Source: Ottowia sp.
GTDB taxonomy: Bacteria; Pseudomonadota; Gammaproteobacteria; Burkholderiales; Burkholderiaceae_C
Direction of reading: 5' to 3'
Length of the DNA: 64,000 nucleotides
Assembly: GCF_016703145.1 (NCBI RefSeq)
Contig: NZ_JADJCO010000002.1
Coordinates: 124,001-188,000 of the forward strand
Part shown: piece after piece, positions 23,267-37,357 of the stretch
Layout: the number at the start of each line of letters is the position of its first letter
Position numbering within the stretch: the stretch's first letter is position 1
Translations under genes and position numbers: made by a program
Notes under the pieces: model-generated
The model's database searches: none
Told to the model about the DNA's origin: nothing
What the model saw: the letters and a program-made list of their open reading frames with translations, nothing else

Positions 23267-26200
23267 ATGAATAACATCGTACTGAAGCAGTTGTTGCGCG
23301 ACCGCAAGGAGGCTGGCTTGCCGAGAAGTTGTACCCCCCCCCCCTCTCCTAGCACCATTCGGGCGAAGCGCTAACCTGCTGGGTGGGGTGCTGCTGGCCA
23401 TCGGGGGATTGGCCGCGGGGGGCTTCGCGACTTCCGCGCACGCCGCGTTGACGGCTGGCGACCTCACCATGTTGTACAGCGGCACAGCGCCGTTTGACGA
23501 CGATGATCTTGCAGGCAACGACTTTGGTGATGCCAACACGGTCATCCGAAGCAATGACAGGGTTGGTTACCGCTTTTTCTACCAGACGACCGGTGGTGAC
23601 ACCAACGCCCAGGCGGTCTTCACGGCACCCGCGGGTGCGCGCTGGAGCTATATGCCTGCCGGATGCGGCGCCGGTTCAGCCATCGTCGGGCAGGTTCTGA
23701 CCTGCGTGCTGGGCAACATTCCCAATGCACAAGTCCAGAGCATCGATCTGGAGATGAATGCGGGTGCCCGCACGCAGGGCTCGTCGGTGCCGCCGGCCAC
23801 GGTCAACTTCACGTCCAACGAGACGCCGACGCCGCCCGCCTACACCGCGCCGCCCACCCTGACGGGGTCCGCGGCTCCTCGTTGGGATGTGGTGAAGCTC
23901 GAAGCCGGTTATGGCCAGGTGTTCCGCGTGGATTCCGGGCCCGGTGGAGTTCCTGGCTTCATCCTGCCCTACAACATCATGGTGCAGGCGGAGAACTACA
24001 AGAGCCGGGGCGGGGCAGACTCCCTCAAGGGGCTGGCTCCGCTGGGCGCCACGGTCGTCATCAACGACACGCTGCCGACCCCCAATGCGCGCATCATGGA
24101 TTACGCCAATCCATACCAAACCACAGCTTGCGTGGGGCAAGGTACTGGTTTCAACCAATTTAACAATTCTGTTCTGGACCTCGGCCCGACGAGCAGCACC
24201 AGTGCTCAAGCCGTTGCCAATGGCGGCAGTTGCGCCGCCACGCAGGTGGGGCAGACCGCCGCCCTCACCTTGACGGGCGTGGACTCCAGCCTGACGCACC
24301 GGCCGAGCACCTGGTCCGGTGATGTCATTCCACCCAGCGACATCCGCACCACCGCGATCATCTCCAAAAATCTGTTTGTCTGGATTCCACAGGCAGATGT
24401 GGCTCCCGGTGGCGAACTGACCAGCATCACCAACACGATCCCGGCGACCACCTTCACCGCGCAGGATGGCCAGCAGACGTACACCGAGCCCAACACGTCG
24501 AACAACTCGTTCACCAGCGGACTACGCAACGGGGGGGCCGGAACTCTCTTCAAGCTGAGCGTGCCATGGGGTCTTGACGTGAACCAGCCCGTTGGGCCGA
24601 ACGATGCGCCAGGCGGCGTGCCCACGGGCTATGCGGACGCTGTCAACACGACGGTGGTTGGGTCGCGCTGGCGGCCTCGATTCAGCATCGCCAACACCAC
24701 CTCGGTGTCCATGACCAACCTTCTCCTCTGTGACTATTTTGACAATGCACGGCAGGATCTGATTGAAACCTCGCCGGGTGTGTATGCCACGGCCAATGCG
24801 ACGTACGCTCCCCCCAGCACGGGGGCGCCGCGGCCTCCCATTCCCCCAGCGAACTACGTGCTGGAATATGGCACGGGCGGTGCGCTGGATCCGAGCGGGC
24901 AGTGGGCCAGTGTGGGCAACAGCTCTGCCCAAACCCAGGCGCGCTGCAACGATACGGGGGTGACATGGGCAACCGACCCCAGCACCTTGCCAGGTGGTGT
25001 GGGTGGCGTGACCCGCATCCGCGTTCGCTACGTCGGAGAGGGTGGTTTGCCGCCTGGCGCAGCCATCGGGGTGCGTTACGGCGTGCAATTGCGGTCGACG
25101 TGGCGCTACACCACGGCCGTGAACACACCTTCGGCCTTCGCGGGCACCTATGCAGCCAACAGCAGCATCGTGCCCGACGACAGCTTTTACAGCCCTGCCA
25201 ACTACCGTGTGCTCAACAAGATCGCGGCGATGGCGACTGGGTGGACGGAAGCGCCCGCTGGCTATACCGTGTCCGTGGGGGTGCGACGCCCCAGCGTGTT
25301 CAATTCCATCCGCAAGACCAGCATCTCTCCCATCCACACCTCGCCGGATCCGGTTGGGATTGGCCAGACGCTCAAGTACCAACTGGCGATCTACAGCCGC
25401 AATGTCGGTTACGCCGGGCCTGAAACGCTGACGGTGACGGACGTGTTGCCGCCCGGTTTGTCGTATGTGGCCGGGAGCAGCACCTACGCGGGCAACCCGC
25501 AGCAAAACGGGACGGTGCTTGGCAACGGTTACCGCGGGGGCTTGCCTGGTACTCTGGCGGGAGAACCTTCCGTGAGTGCCGGTGCGCCTGGCTGCCCCAC
25601 CTGCACCACGCTGGCATGGACCATCAATGCCACCCAGCCTGCATTCAGTTTCGAAAATGCAGACCCCAACAGCCTGCTGGGCCATCTCCAGTTCGATGCC
25701 GTGGTCGGTGTGGTCGCCAGTGGCACCCAGTTGCTGAACTCGTCCACCCTGGATTCGGAGCATGACTATGCGGGTGACTGCACGTACCAGGGGCCAGCAA
25801 CGGGCTTCGTCAATCCAGGGTGCCAGAAGGCCTCCCACAAATTGCTGGTGGTGTCGGCGCCTCCGGGCTTCTATCTGGCGAAAACAACCCCGGAGCCAAC
25901 ACGGCCCATCAACTCCACGATGGATTTCAACCTGGCATTGACAGGTATTGGCGGAGACGTCACGAATGCCCGTTGGATCGACATCCTGCCTTACAACGGT
26001 GATGCAGGCATTCGCGGCGCCACCGGCTCCAGCTTTCCAGGTACGGCCGTGCTGGCCGCCATCAATGTGCCGGCAGGTGTGACAGCGACCTACACCAAGC
26101 TGGCACCCGGCAATCTGAACCCTGACCCTGCCCATGCCAGCAATGTGAATCCGGGCAGTATCTGGTGCGCCAGCCTGAGCGGGGGTGCTTGCCCCGCGTC

Positions 26201-26753
26201 GTTGGCGGAAGTCACTGGCCTGCGCTTTGAAGCGGCGATCTTGACCTCTGGCACCGTTTACAACGTGGGTATCGTGATGGAGGCCTCGGGCAATGGAAGC
26301 GGTGGACGTTACATCAACAACTTCCGTGCCACTGGAACCTTCAGCGGTAGATCGCCGGTGTTGTCATCCCAGGATGTGCGTGTGGATGTCGCCAGCGTCA
26401 GCTATGTGGTCACCGGAACGGCGGGCCCTGGCGGGGCCATCGGCCCAGACAGCCAAAACGTGATCGACGGTGCGACGGCCACGCTGGGCATCACGCCTGA
26501 CACCGGGTATGTCGTGGGTGAGATCACCACGACCTGCAGCGGTGGCAATTTCTCTGGCGGCAACTACACCACCTTGCCGGTCCATGCAGACTGCCATGTG
26601 CACGTGACCTTCAAGAAGAAGGAGCAGATTGCAGGACCAGTGGCCGTTCCCACGATGAACGAATACGCCTTGCTCTTGCTGAGCGTGTTGATGGTGGCGG
26701 TGATGGGGGCTGGCAGCCTGCGCCACCGTGGCATCGGACGGCACAAGCGCTAA
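23267..26753 (+). CDS. large secreted DUF11-type repeat protein with IPTL-CTERM sorting signal; out of frame by one base at a C11 tract
   Basis: From ATG 23267 (GAGAGGTG site upstream) translation gives MNNIVLKQLLRDRKEAGLPR, enters eleven C (23334-23344) and stops at 23372. The long frame, open from before the tract to 26753, gives LLGGVLLAIGGLAAGG-FATSAHA, the core of a signal peptide. With ten C the two join into about 1161 residues. The body has Thr/Asn/Pro-rich beta domains of DUF11/conserved-repeat type (TLTVTDVLPPGLSYVAGSST near 24-25.5 kb). Near the end is a bacterial repeat-like domain (GTAGPGGAIGPD, DCHVHVTFKKKE). The end (VPTMNEYALLLLSVLM, then RHRGIGRHKR) is the IPTL-CTERM form of the exosortase-type tripartite signal. 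GTG 23388 could start the long frame but would truncate the signal peptide. Composition is visibly less GC-rich than neighbours, which suggests transfer. Confidence 0.82.
23334..23344 (+). repeat. poly-C tract (C11), candidate phase-variation switch
   Basis: Eleven consecutive C lie between the start codon region and the signal-peptide core of the IPTL-CTERM gene. Loss of one C or gain of two would restore the full reading frame. It is the longest homopolymer I noticed in the window. Confidence 0.8.
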
Positions 26754-26804
26754 GTTGTCCCTGCTGCCATCGTCAGGATGGTTCGGCTGATCAAACAGCC
26801 GCTG

Positions 26805-26836
26805 CGCCGCAAACAGGCCACTGTTTGCGGCGTTTT
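26805..26836 (+). terminator. strong terminator after the IPTL-CTERM gene
   Basis: A perfect 12-bp stem, CGCCGCAAACAG and CTGTTTGCGGCG, with a GCCA loop followed by TTTT, begins 51 bases after the stop codon. Confidence 0.85.
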
Positions 26837-26871
26837 CATGGAAATTAATGGGGTCAGATTAAAATTACTGA

Positions 26872-27564
26872 ATGTCCCGACTTCCCCGTCTCACCCTCCC
26901 AGGCTATCCCCACCACATCGTCCAGCGCGGCAACAACCGCCAGGCGATCTTTGGCGACGAGGCCGATTACCAGCGCCTGCTGGACGAACTGAAGGCCCAG
27001 GCCGCCGCCCACCAGGTGGCCGTGCATGCCTATGTGCTGATGACCAACCACCTGCACCTGCTGGTGACGCCCGAGACCGCCGACGGCGTGCCGCTGATGA
27101 TGCAGGGCCTGGGGCGCGCGTACGTGCGTTACTTCAACCGCCGGCACGACCGCAGCGGCACGCTGTGGGAGGGGCGCTACCGCAGCACGCTGATCGAGGC
27201 CGAGCGCCATCTGCTGGCGTGCATGGCCTACATCGACCTCAACCCCGTGCGCGCGGGGCTGGCGGCGGACCCGGCGGACTACCCGTGGTCGAGCCACGCC
27301 CACGGCGTCGGCCTGCGCGGCGACCCGCTGGTCACGCCGCATCCCCTGTACTGGGCGCTGGGCAACACGCCGTTCGCGCGCGAGCGGGCCTACGCCGATC
27401 TGGTGCATGCCGGCCTCGACGCCGGCCAGCACACCGATTTGGCGCGCGCCGTGCACAGCGGTTGGGCGCTGGGCGGCGCTGATTTCGTGCGAGACCTGCA
27501 GCGGCGCGCCGAGCGCCGGGTGGTCCGCGCGCCGCGAGGGCGGCCACCGAAGCCTGCGGATTGA
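26872..27564 (+). CDS. REP-associated tyrosine transposase (RAYT, Y1_Tnp/IS200-like)
   Basis: The 230-residue single-strand DNA endonuclease-like protein begins LPRLTLPGYPHHIVQRGNNR. It has the HUH pair HLH at residues 60-62 (MTNHLHLLV), the GTLWEGRYRS segment near 96-105 and AYIDLNPVRAGL near 121-132, which are conserved in RAYTs. The C-terminus is basic (RAPRGRPPKPAD). Such proteins act on REP hairpins in trans and are usually single-copy and domesticated rather than mobile. ATG 26872 is close behind the left inverted repeat. High GC content here contrasts with the AT-rich flanks. Confidence 0.9.
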   Translation: MSRLPRLTLPGYPHHIVQRGNNRQAIFGDEADYQRLLDELKAQAAAHQVAVHAYVLMTNHLHLLVTPETADGVPLMMQGLGRAYVRYFNRRHDRSGTLWEGRYRSTLIEAERHLLACMAYIDLNPVRAGLAADPADYPWSSHAHGVGLRGDPLVTPHPLYWALGNTPFARERAYADLVHAGLDAGQHTDLARAVHSGWALGGADFVRDLQRRAERRVVRAPRGRPPKPAD

Positions 27565-27565
27565 G

Positions 27566-27625
27566 TATCAAATAGTGCTCATGCCGGCACCAGTATTGTG
27601 CTAGTTGCTATCTATTTTGATATGT
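27566..27625. repeat. family A-like AT-rich segment downstream of the RAYT gene
   Basis: TATCAAATAGTGC, CATGCCGGCACCAGTATTGTGC and GTTGCTATCTATTTTGATA resemble the core and its complement. It is a possible degenerate pair of copies inside the RAYT element. Confidence 0.4.
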
Positions 27626-27743
27626 CCCTAATTTAATTGAATTGTTTGAATGGATGATTTTATTTTGATCTGACCCCGATTTATTTTCTTGGCATTGTTG
27701 TTGCGGTGCAGTATCCTCACGCTTCTTTCTCCCTACCCCACGA

Positions 27744-32534
<4,791 letters not shown>

Positions 32535-32549
32535 GAAGGATGCGAGATC

Positions 32550-34026
32550 ATGGGTAAAGTCACCGGCTTTCTGGAATTCGAGCGCGTGGAAGAGGGCTAC
32601 GCGCCCGTCGCCGAGCGCGTGCGGCACTACAAGGAATTCGTCATCGGCCTGGACGAGGCGCAAGCGCGCCTGCAAGGCGCGCGCTGCATGGACTGCGGCA
32701 CGCCGTTCTGCAACAACGGCTGTCCGGTCCACAACATCATCCCGGACTTCAACGACCTGGTGTACCGCGGCGACTGGAAGAATGCCTTCGCGGTGCTCGA
32801 CTCCACCAACAACTTCCCCGAGTTCACCGGCCGCATCTGCCCCGCGCCCTGCGAGGCCGCCTGCGTGCTGAACATCAACAACGATCCCATCGGCATCAAG
32901 TCGATCGAGCACGCCATCATCGACCGCGCCTGGGACGAGGGCTGGGTCGCGCCGCGCCCGGCCGCGCACCGCACCGGCAAGAAGGTCGCCGTGGTCGGCT
33001 CCGGCCCCGCCGGCATGGCGGCGGCGCAGCAACTGGCGCGCGCCGGCCACGACGTCACCGTGCTCGAGAAGAACGACCGCATCGGCGGCCTGCTGCGCTA
33101 CGGCATCCCCGACTTCAAGCTCGACAAGTCGCACATCGACCGCCGCGTGGCGCAGATGCAGGCCGAGGGCGTCGCCTTCCGCACCGGCGTGCTGGTGGGC
33201 GGCATGCCGGGCGAGGGCCCGGGCGCCAAGGTCACCAACCTGGCGCAAGAGACGGTGTCCGCCGCGCAGCTCACGCAGGACTTCGACGCCGTGCTGCTCA
33301 CCGGCGGTGCCGAGCACTCGCGCGACCTGCCCGTGCCGGGGCGCGAGCTGGACGGCATCCACTTCGCCATGGAGCTGCTGCCGCAGCAGAACCGCGCCAA
33401 TGCGGGCGACCAGGTGAAGGATGCGATCTCGGCCAAGGGCAAGCACGTCATCGTCATCGGTGGCGGCGACACCGGCAGCGACTGCGTGGGCACCAGCAAC
33501 CGCCACGGCGCCAAGAGCGTGACCCAGTTCGAGGTCATGCCCATGCCGCCCGAAGAGGAGAACAAGCCGCTGGTGTGGCCCTACTGGCCCATCAAGCTGC
33601 GCACCAGCTCCAGCCACGAGGAAGGCTGCGGTTCGCGAGTTCGCCATCTCCACCAAGGAATTCGTGGGCGAGAAGGGCCAGGTCAGGGCGCTGCGGACCG
33701 CGCAGATCGAGTTCAAGGACGGCAAGCTGGTCGAGGTGCCCGGCACCGACAAGGAGTGGCCGGCCGACCTGGTGCTGCTGGCCATGGGCTTCACCAACCC
33801 GGTGGCCAGCGTGCTCGATGCCTTCGGCGTGGCCAAGGACGCGCGCGGCAACGCCAAGGCCACCACCGAGTTCAGCGGCGGCTACGCCACCAGCACGGCC
33901 AAGGTGTTCGCGGCCGGCGACATGCGGCGCGGGCAGAGCCTGGTCGTCTGGGCCATCCGCGAAGGCCGGCAGGCGGCGCGCGCGGTGGACGAGTACCTGA
34001 TGGGATCGAGCGACCTGCCGCGCTGA
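32550..34026 (+). CDS. gltD: glutamate synthase small subunit (single-base frameshift near 33630)
   Basis: The small subunit feeds NADPH electrons through FAD and Fe-S clusters to GltB. N-terminal 4Fe-4S cysteines are visible at 46, 49, 54, 58 (CMDCGTPFCNNGC) and 97, 101, 105 (CPAPCEAAC). The FAD motif VVGSGPAG is near 148-154, the NADPH motif VIGGGDTGSDCVG near 303, and the C-terminal FAD motif AAGDMRRGQSL is present. Near residue 360 the frame shifts: after HEEGC an extra G (about 33630) puts VREFAISTKEFVGE and the rest to 34026 in another frame. Correcting it gives about 491 residues, the normal size. This is most likely a sequencing error. Confidence 0.92.
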
Positions 34027-34041
34027 ACTTCAAGCCGAATC

Positions 34042-34095
34042 GGACTCCAGCCCGCATGGATTTTGCGTCAAAAGCTCCTGAAATAGTAGTGTTAC
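34042..34095 (+). repeat. family A dispersed repeat, copy after gltD
   Basis: GGACTCCAGCCCGC, ATTTTGCGTCAAAAGCTCC and TGAAATAGTAGT match the shared core. It lies 15 bases after the gltD stop. Confidence 0.65.
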
Positions 34096-34112
34096 AGGCT
34101 TTGGCGCCCGCT

Positions 34113-34163
34113 GGCTAAAATCCGTTCATCTCCCAGGCCGGCTTGATGCCGGCTTGTTTTTTT
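34113..34163 (+). promoter_or_regulatory. promoter-like TAAAAT and terminator-like hairpin immediately before mlaF
   Basis: A TAAAAT -10-like box near 34115-34120 is followed by GCCGGC-TTGAT-GCCGGC (34137-34153) and then TTGTTTTTTT to 34163, 3 bases before the mlaF ATG. The hairpin could end gltBD transcripts. If transcription starts at the TAAAAT box, it lies in the mlaF leader and could act as an attenuator. Confidence 0.55.
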
Positions 34164-34166
34164 AAG

Positions 34167-35003
34167 ATGGCCTCCATGTCCAGCCCTTCAGCCGCCCCCC
34201 AGGGCGATGCCCTGGTCGAACTGCGCGACGTCACCTTCGGGTACGGCGATCGCCCGGTGCTGGCCAACCTGTCGCTGGCCGTGCCGCGCGGCCGGGTGAC
34301 GGCGCTCATGGGCGCCTCCGGCGGCGGCAAGACCACGGTGCTGCGCTTGATCGGCGGGCAGCAGCGCGCGCAGGCCGGGCAGGTGCTGGTGGGCGGCCAG
34401 GACGTGGGCGCGATGGACGAGCGCCAGCTCTACGCCGCGCGGCGCCGCATGGGCATGCTGTTCCAGTTCGGCGCGCTGTTCACCGACCTGACGGTGTTCG
34501 ACAACGTGGCCTTCCCGCTGCGCGAGCACACCAACCTGCCCGAGGCGCTGATCCGCGACATCGTGCTGATGAAGCTGGACGCCGTGGGCCTGCGCGGCGC
34601 GCGCGACCTGATGCCGGCGCAGGTGTCGGGCGGCATGGCGCGGCGCGTGGCGCTGGCGCGGGCGATCGCGCTCGACCCCGAGCTGGTGATGTACGACGAG
34701 CCCTTCGCCGGGCTCGATCCGATCTCGATGAACACCTCGGCGCGGCTGATCCGCCAGCTCAACGACGCGCTGGGCATCACCAGCATCGTGGTGTCGCACG
34801 ACGTGGCCGAGACCTTCTCCATCGCCGACCAGGTGGTGATCCTGGCCGACGGCAAGGTCGCGGTGCGCGGCACGCCGGCCGAGGTGCGCGCCAGCGCCGA
34901 CCCGCTGATCCGCCAGTTCATCGGCCTGGACGTGGAGGGGCCGGTGCGCTTCCACCACCCCGGCCCGACGGTGGAGCAGGACTTCGGGGTAGAGACCGCA
35001 TGA
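34167..35003 (+). CDS. mlaF: phospholipid ABC transporter ATP-binding protein MlaF
   Basis: This is the cytoplasmic ATPase of the Mla system, which keeps outer-membrane lipid asymmetry by moving phospholipids between membranes. The 278-residue chain shows Walker A GASGGGKTT at 49-57, a Q-loop in LFQFGALFTDLTVFDN near 104, the signature VSGGMARRVALARA near 153-166, Walker B LVMYDEPFAGLD near 172, and the H-loop SHD. An in-frame ATG at 34176 is an alternative start. It is first in a six-gene mla operon and overlaps mlaE by 4 bp. Confidence 0.94.
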   Translation: MASMSSPSAAPQGDALVELRDVTFGYGDRPVLANLSLAVPRGRVTALMGASGGGKTTVLRLIGGQQRAQAGQVLVGGQDVGAMDERQLYAARRRMGMLFQFGALFTDLTVFDNVAFPLREHTNLPEALIRDIVLMKLDAVGLRGARDLMPAQVSGGMARRVALARAIALDPELVMYDEPFAGLDPISMNTSARLIRQLNDALGITSIVVSHDVAETFSIADQVVILADGKVAVRGTPAEVRASADPLIRQFIGLDVEGPVRFHHPGPTVEQDFGVETA

Positions 35004-35782
35004 GCTGGTGGCATCCCGCCGACGTCGGTTTTGCCGTGCGCTCGAAACTGGCCGACACGGGCTACGCGGCGCGCTTCTTTGGGCGGCTGGTGGGGCTGTT
35101 CGGACCCACCTTCCGGCGCTTCGGGCTGGTGCGCGACCAGATCCACTTCCTGGGCAACTACTCGCTGGCCATCATCACGGTGTCAGGCCTGTTCGTCGGC
35201 TTCGTGCTGGCGCTGCAGGGCTACAACATCCTGCAGCGCTACGGCTCGTCCGAGGCGGTGGGCCTGATGGTGGCGCTGTCGCTGCTGCGCGAGCTGGGGC
35301 CGGTGGTGACGGCGCTGCTGTTCGCCGGCCGCGCCGGCACCTCGCTCACGGCCGAGATCGGGCTGATGAAGTCGGGCGAGCAGTTCTCGGCCATGGAGAT
35401 GATGGCCGTGGACCCGGTGCAGCGCATCATCGCGCCGCGCTTCTGGGCCGGCGTGATCGTCATGCCGCTGCTTGCCGCCGTGTTCAACGCCGTCGGCATC
35501 ATGGGCGGCTGGATCGTCAGCGTGCTCATGATCGGCGTCGATCCCGGCGCGTTCTGGAGCCAGATGCAGGGCGGCGTCGACGTGTGGGCCGACCTGGGCA
35601 ATGGCGTGCTCAAGAGCCTGGTGTTCGGCGTGGCGGTGACCTTCGTCGCGCTGCTGCAGGGCTACGTGGCCAAGCCCACCGCCGACGGCGTGGCGCGCGC
35701 CACCACGCGCACGGTGGTGATGGCTTCGCTGATGGTGCTGGGATTGGACTTCATCCTGACAGCGCTGATGTTTACGTATTGA
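35000..35782 (+). CDS. mlaE: phospholipid ABC transporter permease MlaE
   Basis: The 260-residue inner-membrane permease has five or six hydrophobic segments (about 50-78, 90-110, 145-170, 195-220, 235-258). The conserved family stretch LLRELGPVVTALLFAGRAGT lies near 94-113, followed by AEIGLMKSGEQFSAMEMM and the DPVQRIIAPRFWA coupling region. It forms the dimeric channel core with MlaF and MlaD. The ATG overlaps the mlaF stop. A 195-bp spacer holding a repeat of family B separates it from mlaD, which is unusual for this tightly packed operon. Confidence 0.94.
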   Translation: MSWWHPADVGFAVRSKLADTGYAARFFGRLVGLFGPTFRRFGLVRDQIHFLGNYSLAIITVSGLFVGFVLALQGYNILQRYGSSEAVGLMVALSLLRELGPVVTALLFAGRAGTSLTAEIGLMKSGEQFSAMEMMAVDPVQRIIAPRFWAGVIVMPLLAAVFNAVGIMGGWIVSVLMIGVDPGAFWSQMQGGVDVWADLGNGVLKSLVFGVAVTFVALLQGYVAKPTADGVARATTRTVVMASLMVLGLDFILTALMFTY

Positions 35783-35789
35783 CATGGCC

Positions 35790-35935
35790 CACTCCCAGGC
35801 TCCACACGCTGCGCGTTGTTCCTCCTCCCCCCTCGAGGGGGCGCCGCCAGCGGCCGGGCAAAGCCCGTCCACGGCGGCCCCTGGCCTGGCCTGCTCCGCG
35901 GCCTCCGGATTCCTGGGTTGGGGTGCGGGGCCATC
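35790..35935 (+). repeat. GC-rich dispersed repeat (family B), copy 1, between mlaE and mlaD
   Basis: It contains CCCCCTCGAGGGGGCGCCGC, GCGGCCGGGCAAAGCCCG, CCACGGCGG and TGGCCTGGCCTGCTCCGCGG. The same blocks in the same order occur at 62349-62480. The CCCCTCGAGGGG part is palindromic and could fold as RNA. Here it sits within the operon and is probably transcribed. Confidence 0.7.
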
Positions 35936-35977
35936 GATTTTTCAGTTCGTGAAGTTCAATCCGGGAAGGTGATCACC

Positions 35978-36478
35978 ATGGGACGCAGCAAGAACGATGT
36001 CTGGGTCGGCCTGTTCGTGATGCTGGGGCTGGCGGCGCTGGTGTTCCTGGCGCTGCAGTCGGCCAACCTGCTGACGCTGAGCTGGCAGTCCAGCTACCGC
36101 GTGACGGCGCATTTCGACAACATCGGCGGCCTCAAGCCCAAGGCGGCGGTCAAGAGCGCCGGCGTGGTGGTCGGGCGCGTGGCCGAGATCGGCTTCGACG
36201 ACGAGCGCTACCAGGCGAAGATCGCGCTGGACATGGACGCGCGCTTTCACTTTCCCAAGGACAGTTCGCTGAAGATCCTCACCAGCGGGTTGCTGGGCGA
36301 GCAGTACGTCGGCGTCGAGGCCGGCGCCGACGATGCCAACCTGGCGGCCGGCGATAATGTGACCGCCACCCAATCGGCCGTGGTGCTGGAGAACCTGATC
36401 AGCCAGTTCCTCTACAACAGCGCGGCCGGCAACGCGTCCCCCGGCGCGGGCGGCAAGGCGCCGGGCAGGGCCAAGTAA
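35978..36478 (+). CDS. mlaD: MCE-domain lipid-binding protein MlaD
   Basis: The 166-residue protein is anchored by one N-terminal membrane helix (about residues 9-29, VGLFVMLGLAALVFLALQSA), with the MCE domain in the periplasm (about 38-118, HFDNIGGLKPKAAVKSAGVVVGR). MCE proteins form a hexamer with a central lipid channel on top of the MlaFEDB complex. A short Gly/Ala tail ends the chain. GGGAAGGTGATC precedes ATG 35978, giving a fair ribosome site. It follows mlaE after the family B repeat. Confidence 0.93.
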   Translation: MGRSKNDVWVGLFVMLGLAALVFLALQSANLLTLSWQSSYRVTAHFDNIGGLKPKAAVKSAGVVVGRVAEIGFDDERYQAKIALDMDARFHFPKDSSLKILTSGLLGEQYVGVEAGADDANLAAGDNVTATQSAVVLENLISQFLYNSAAGNASPGAGGKAPGRAK

Positions 36479-36490
36479 GAAGAAGATCGA

Positions 36491-37264
36491 ATGTCGATGA
36501 ACATGCTTTTCGCGAACGCGCCGCGGCGCACCGGCGCACTGGCCGTCGGGCTGGCGCTGGCCCTGCTGGCGGGCTGCGCCACCGTGGCCAACCCCGATCC
36601 GCGCGATCCGTGGGAGGGCTACAACCGCTCCATGACGAGGTTCAACGACGCGGTGGATGGCGCCGTCATCAAGCCCGTCGCCACCGCCTACAAGGAAGTG
36701 CTGCCGCAGCCCGTGCGCACCGGCGTGGGCAATTTCTTCGGCAACCTGAGCGACGCCTGGTCCTTCGTCAACAACGTGCTGCAGGCCAAGCCCGAGGGCG
36801 CGCTGCACTCCTTCTGGCGTGTGGTGATCAACACCACCATCGGCCTGGGCGGCGTGCTCGACCCGGCCACCGAGATGCGGCTGGATCGCCACCGCGAGGA
36901 CTTCGGCCAGACCCTGGGCCACTGGGGCGTGGGCGCGGGGCCGTACTTCGTGCTGCCCCTGCTGGGGCCGTCCACGCTGCGCGATTCGGTGGCGCTGCCG
37001 GTGGACTTCTACGGCCAGCCGCTCGGCCACGTGAACGATGTATCGGTGCGCAACTCGCTGATCGGCCTGCAGGCCATCGACACCCGCGCCAGGCTGCTGG
37101 AGGCGGGCGAGTTGCTCGACTCGGCCGCGCTCGACCCCTACACCTTCAAGCGCGATGCCTACCTGCAGAAGCGGCGCAACGACGTCCACGACGGCAACCC
37201 GCCGTCGGACGAGGAGCGCTACGACCTGGAGGAGGGCGCCGCGCCCGAAGGCGCGCCCAAGTAG
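36491..37264 (+). CDS. mlaA: MlaA (VacJ) outer-membrane lipoprotein
   Basis: The 257-residue lipoprotein has a signal ending in lipobox LLAGC (Cys29), so it is lipid-anchored to the outer membrane, where MlaA removes mislocalised phospholipids with a porin. Family blocks are DPWEGYNRSMTRFNDAVD near 39-56, VGNFFGNLSDAWSFVNN near 79, INTTIGLGGVLDPATEM near 115, and EDFGQTLGHWGVGAGPYFVLP near 136. The acidic C-terminus is common. In E. coli mlaA is elsewhere; its insertion between mlaD and mlaC is the usual betaproteobacterial arrangement. Confidence 0.94.
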   Translation: MSMNMLFANAPRRTGALAVGLALALLAGCATVANPDPRDPWEGYNRSMTRFNDAVDGAVIKPVATAYKEVLPQPVRTGVGNFFGNLSDAWSFVNNVLQAKPEGALHSFWRVVINTTIGLGGVLDPATEMRLDRHREDFGQTLGHWGVGAGPYFVLPLLGPSTLRDSVALPVDFYGQPLGHVNDVSVRNSLIGLQAIDTRARLLEAGELLDSAALDPYTFKRDAYLQKRRNDVHDGNPPSDEERYDLEEGAAPEGAPK

Positions 37265-37357
37265 GCGCGCAACTTGTAACACCCTGGGGGAACCGGGGTG
37301 CCCTCAGGCATTCCAAATCCCGGACGGCGCGCGTCGCGCCGGGAGAAAGCCATTCGC

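Larger units (their letters stand above)
26845..27682 (+). mobile_element. RAYT transposase element with terminal inverted repeats
   Basis: The left end, TTAATGGGGTCAGATTAAAA (26845-26864), and the right end at 27663-27682 (reverse complement AAATCGGGGTCAGATCAAAA) share the core GGGGTCAGAT(T/C)AAAA. They enclose one transposase gene and an AT-rich right flank. GGGGTCAGA ends of this kind are typical of REP-associated tyrosine transposase units. No target-site duplication is obvious. Confidence 0.75.

Noticed and set aside
23388..26753. GTG 23388 as the true start of the IPTL-CTERM protein
   Set aside because: It would begin inside the hydrophobic core and leave no positively charged signal-peptide start or ribosome site. 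The ATG 23267 region supplies both once the C tract is corrected.
34149..34163. Poly-T run before mlaF as a second phase-variation tract
   Set aside because: Seven T directly after a GC-rich hairpin is fully explained by an intrinsic terminator.
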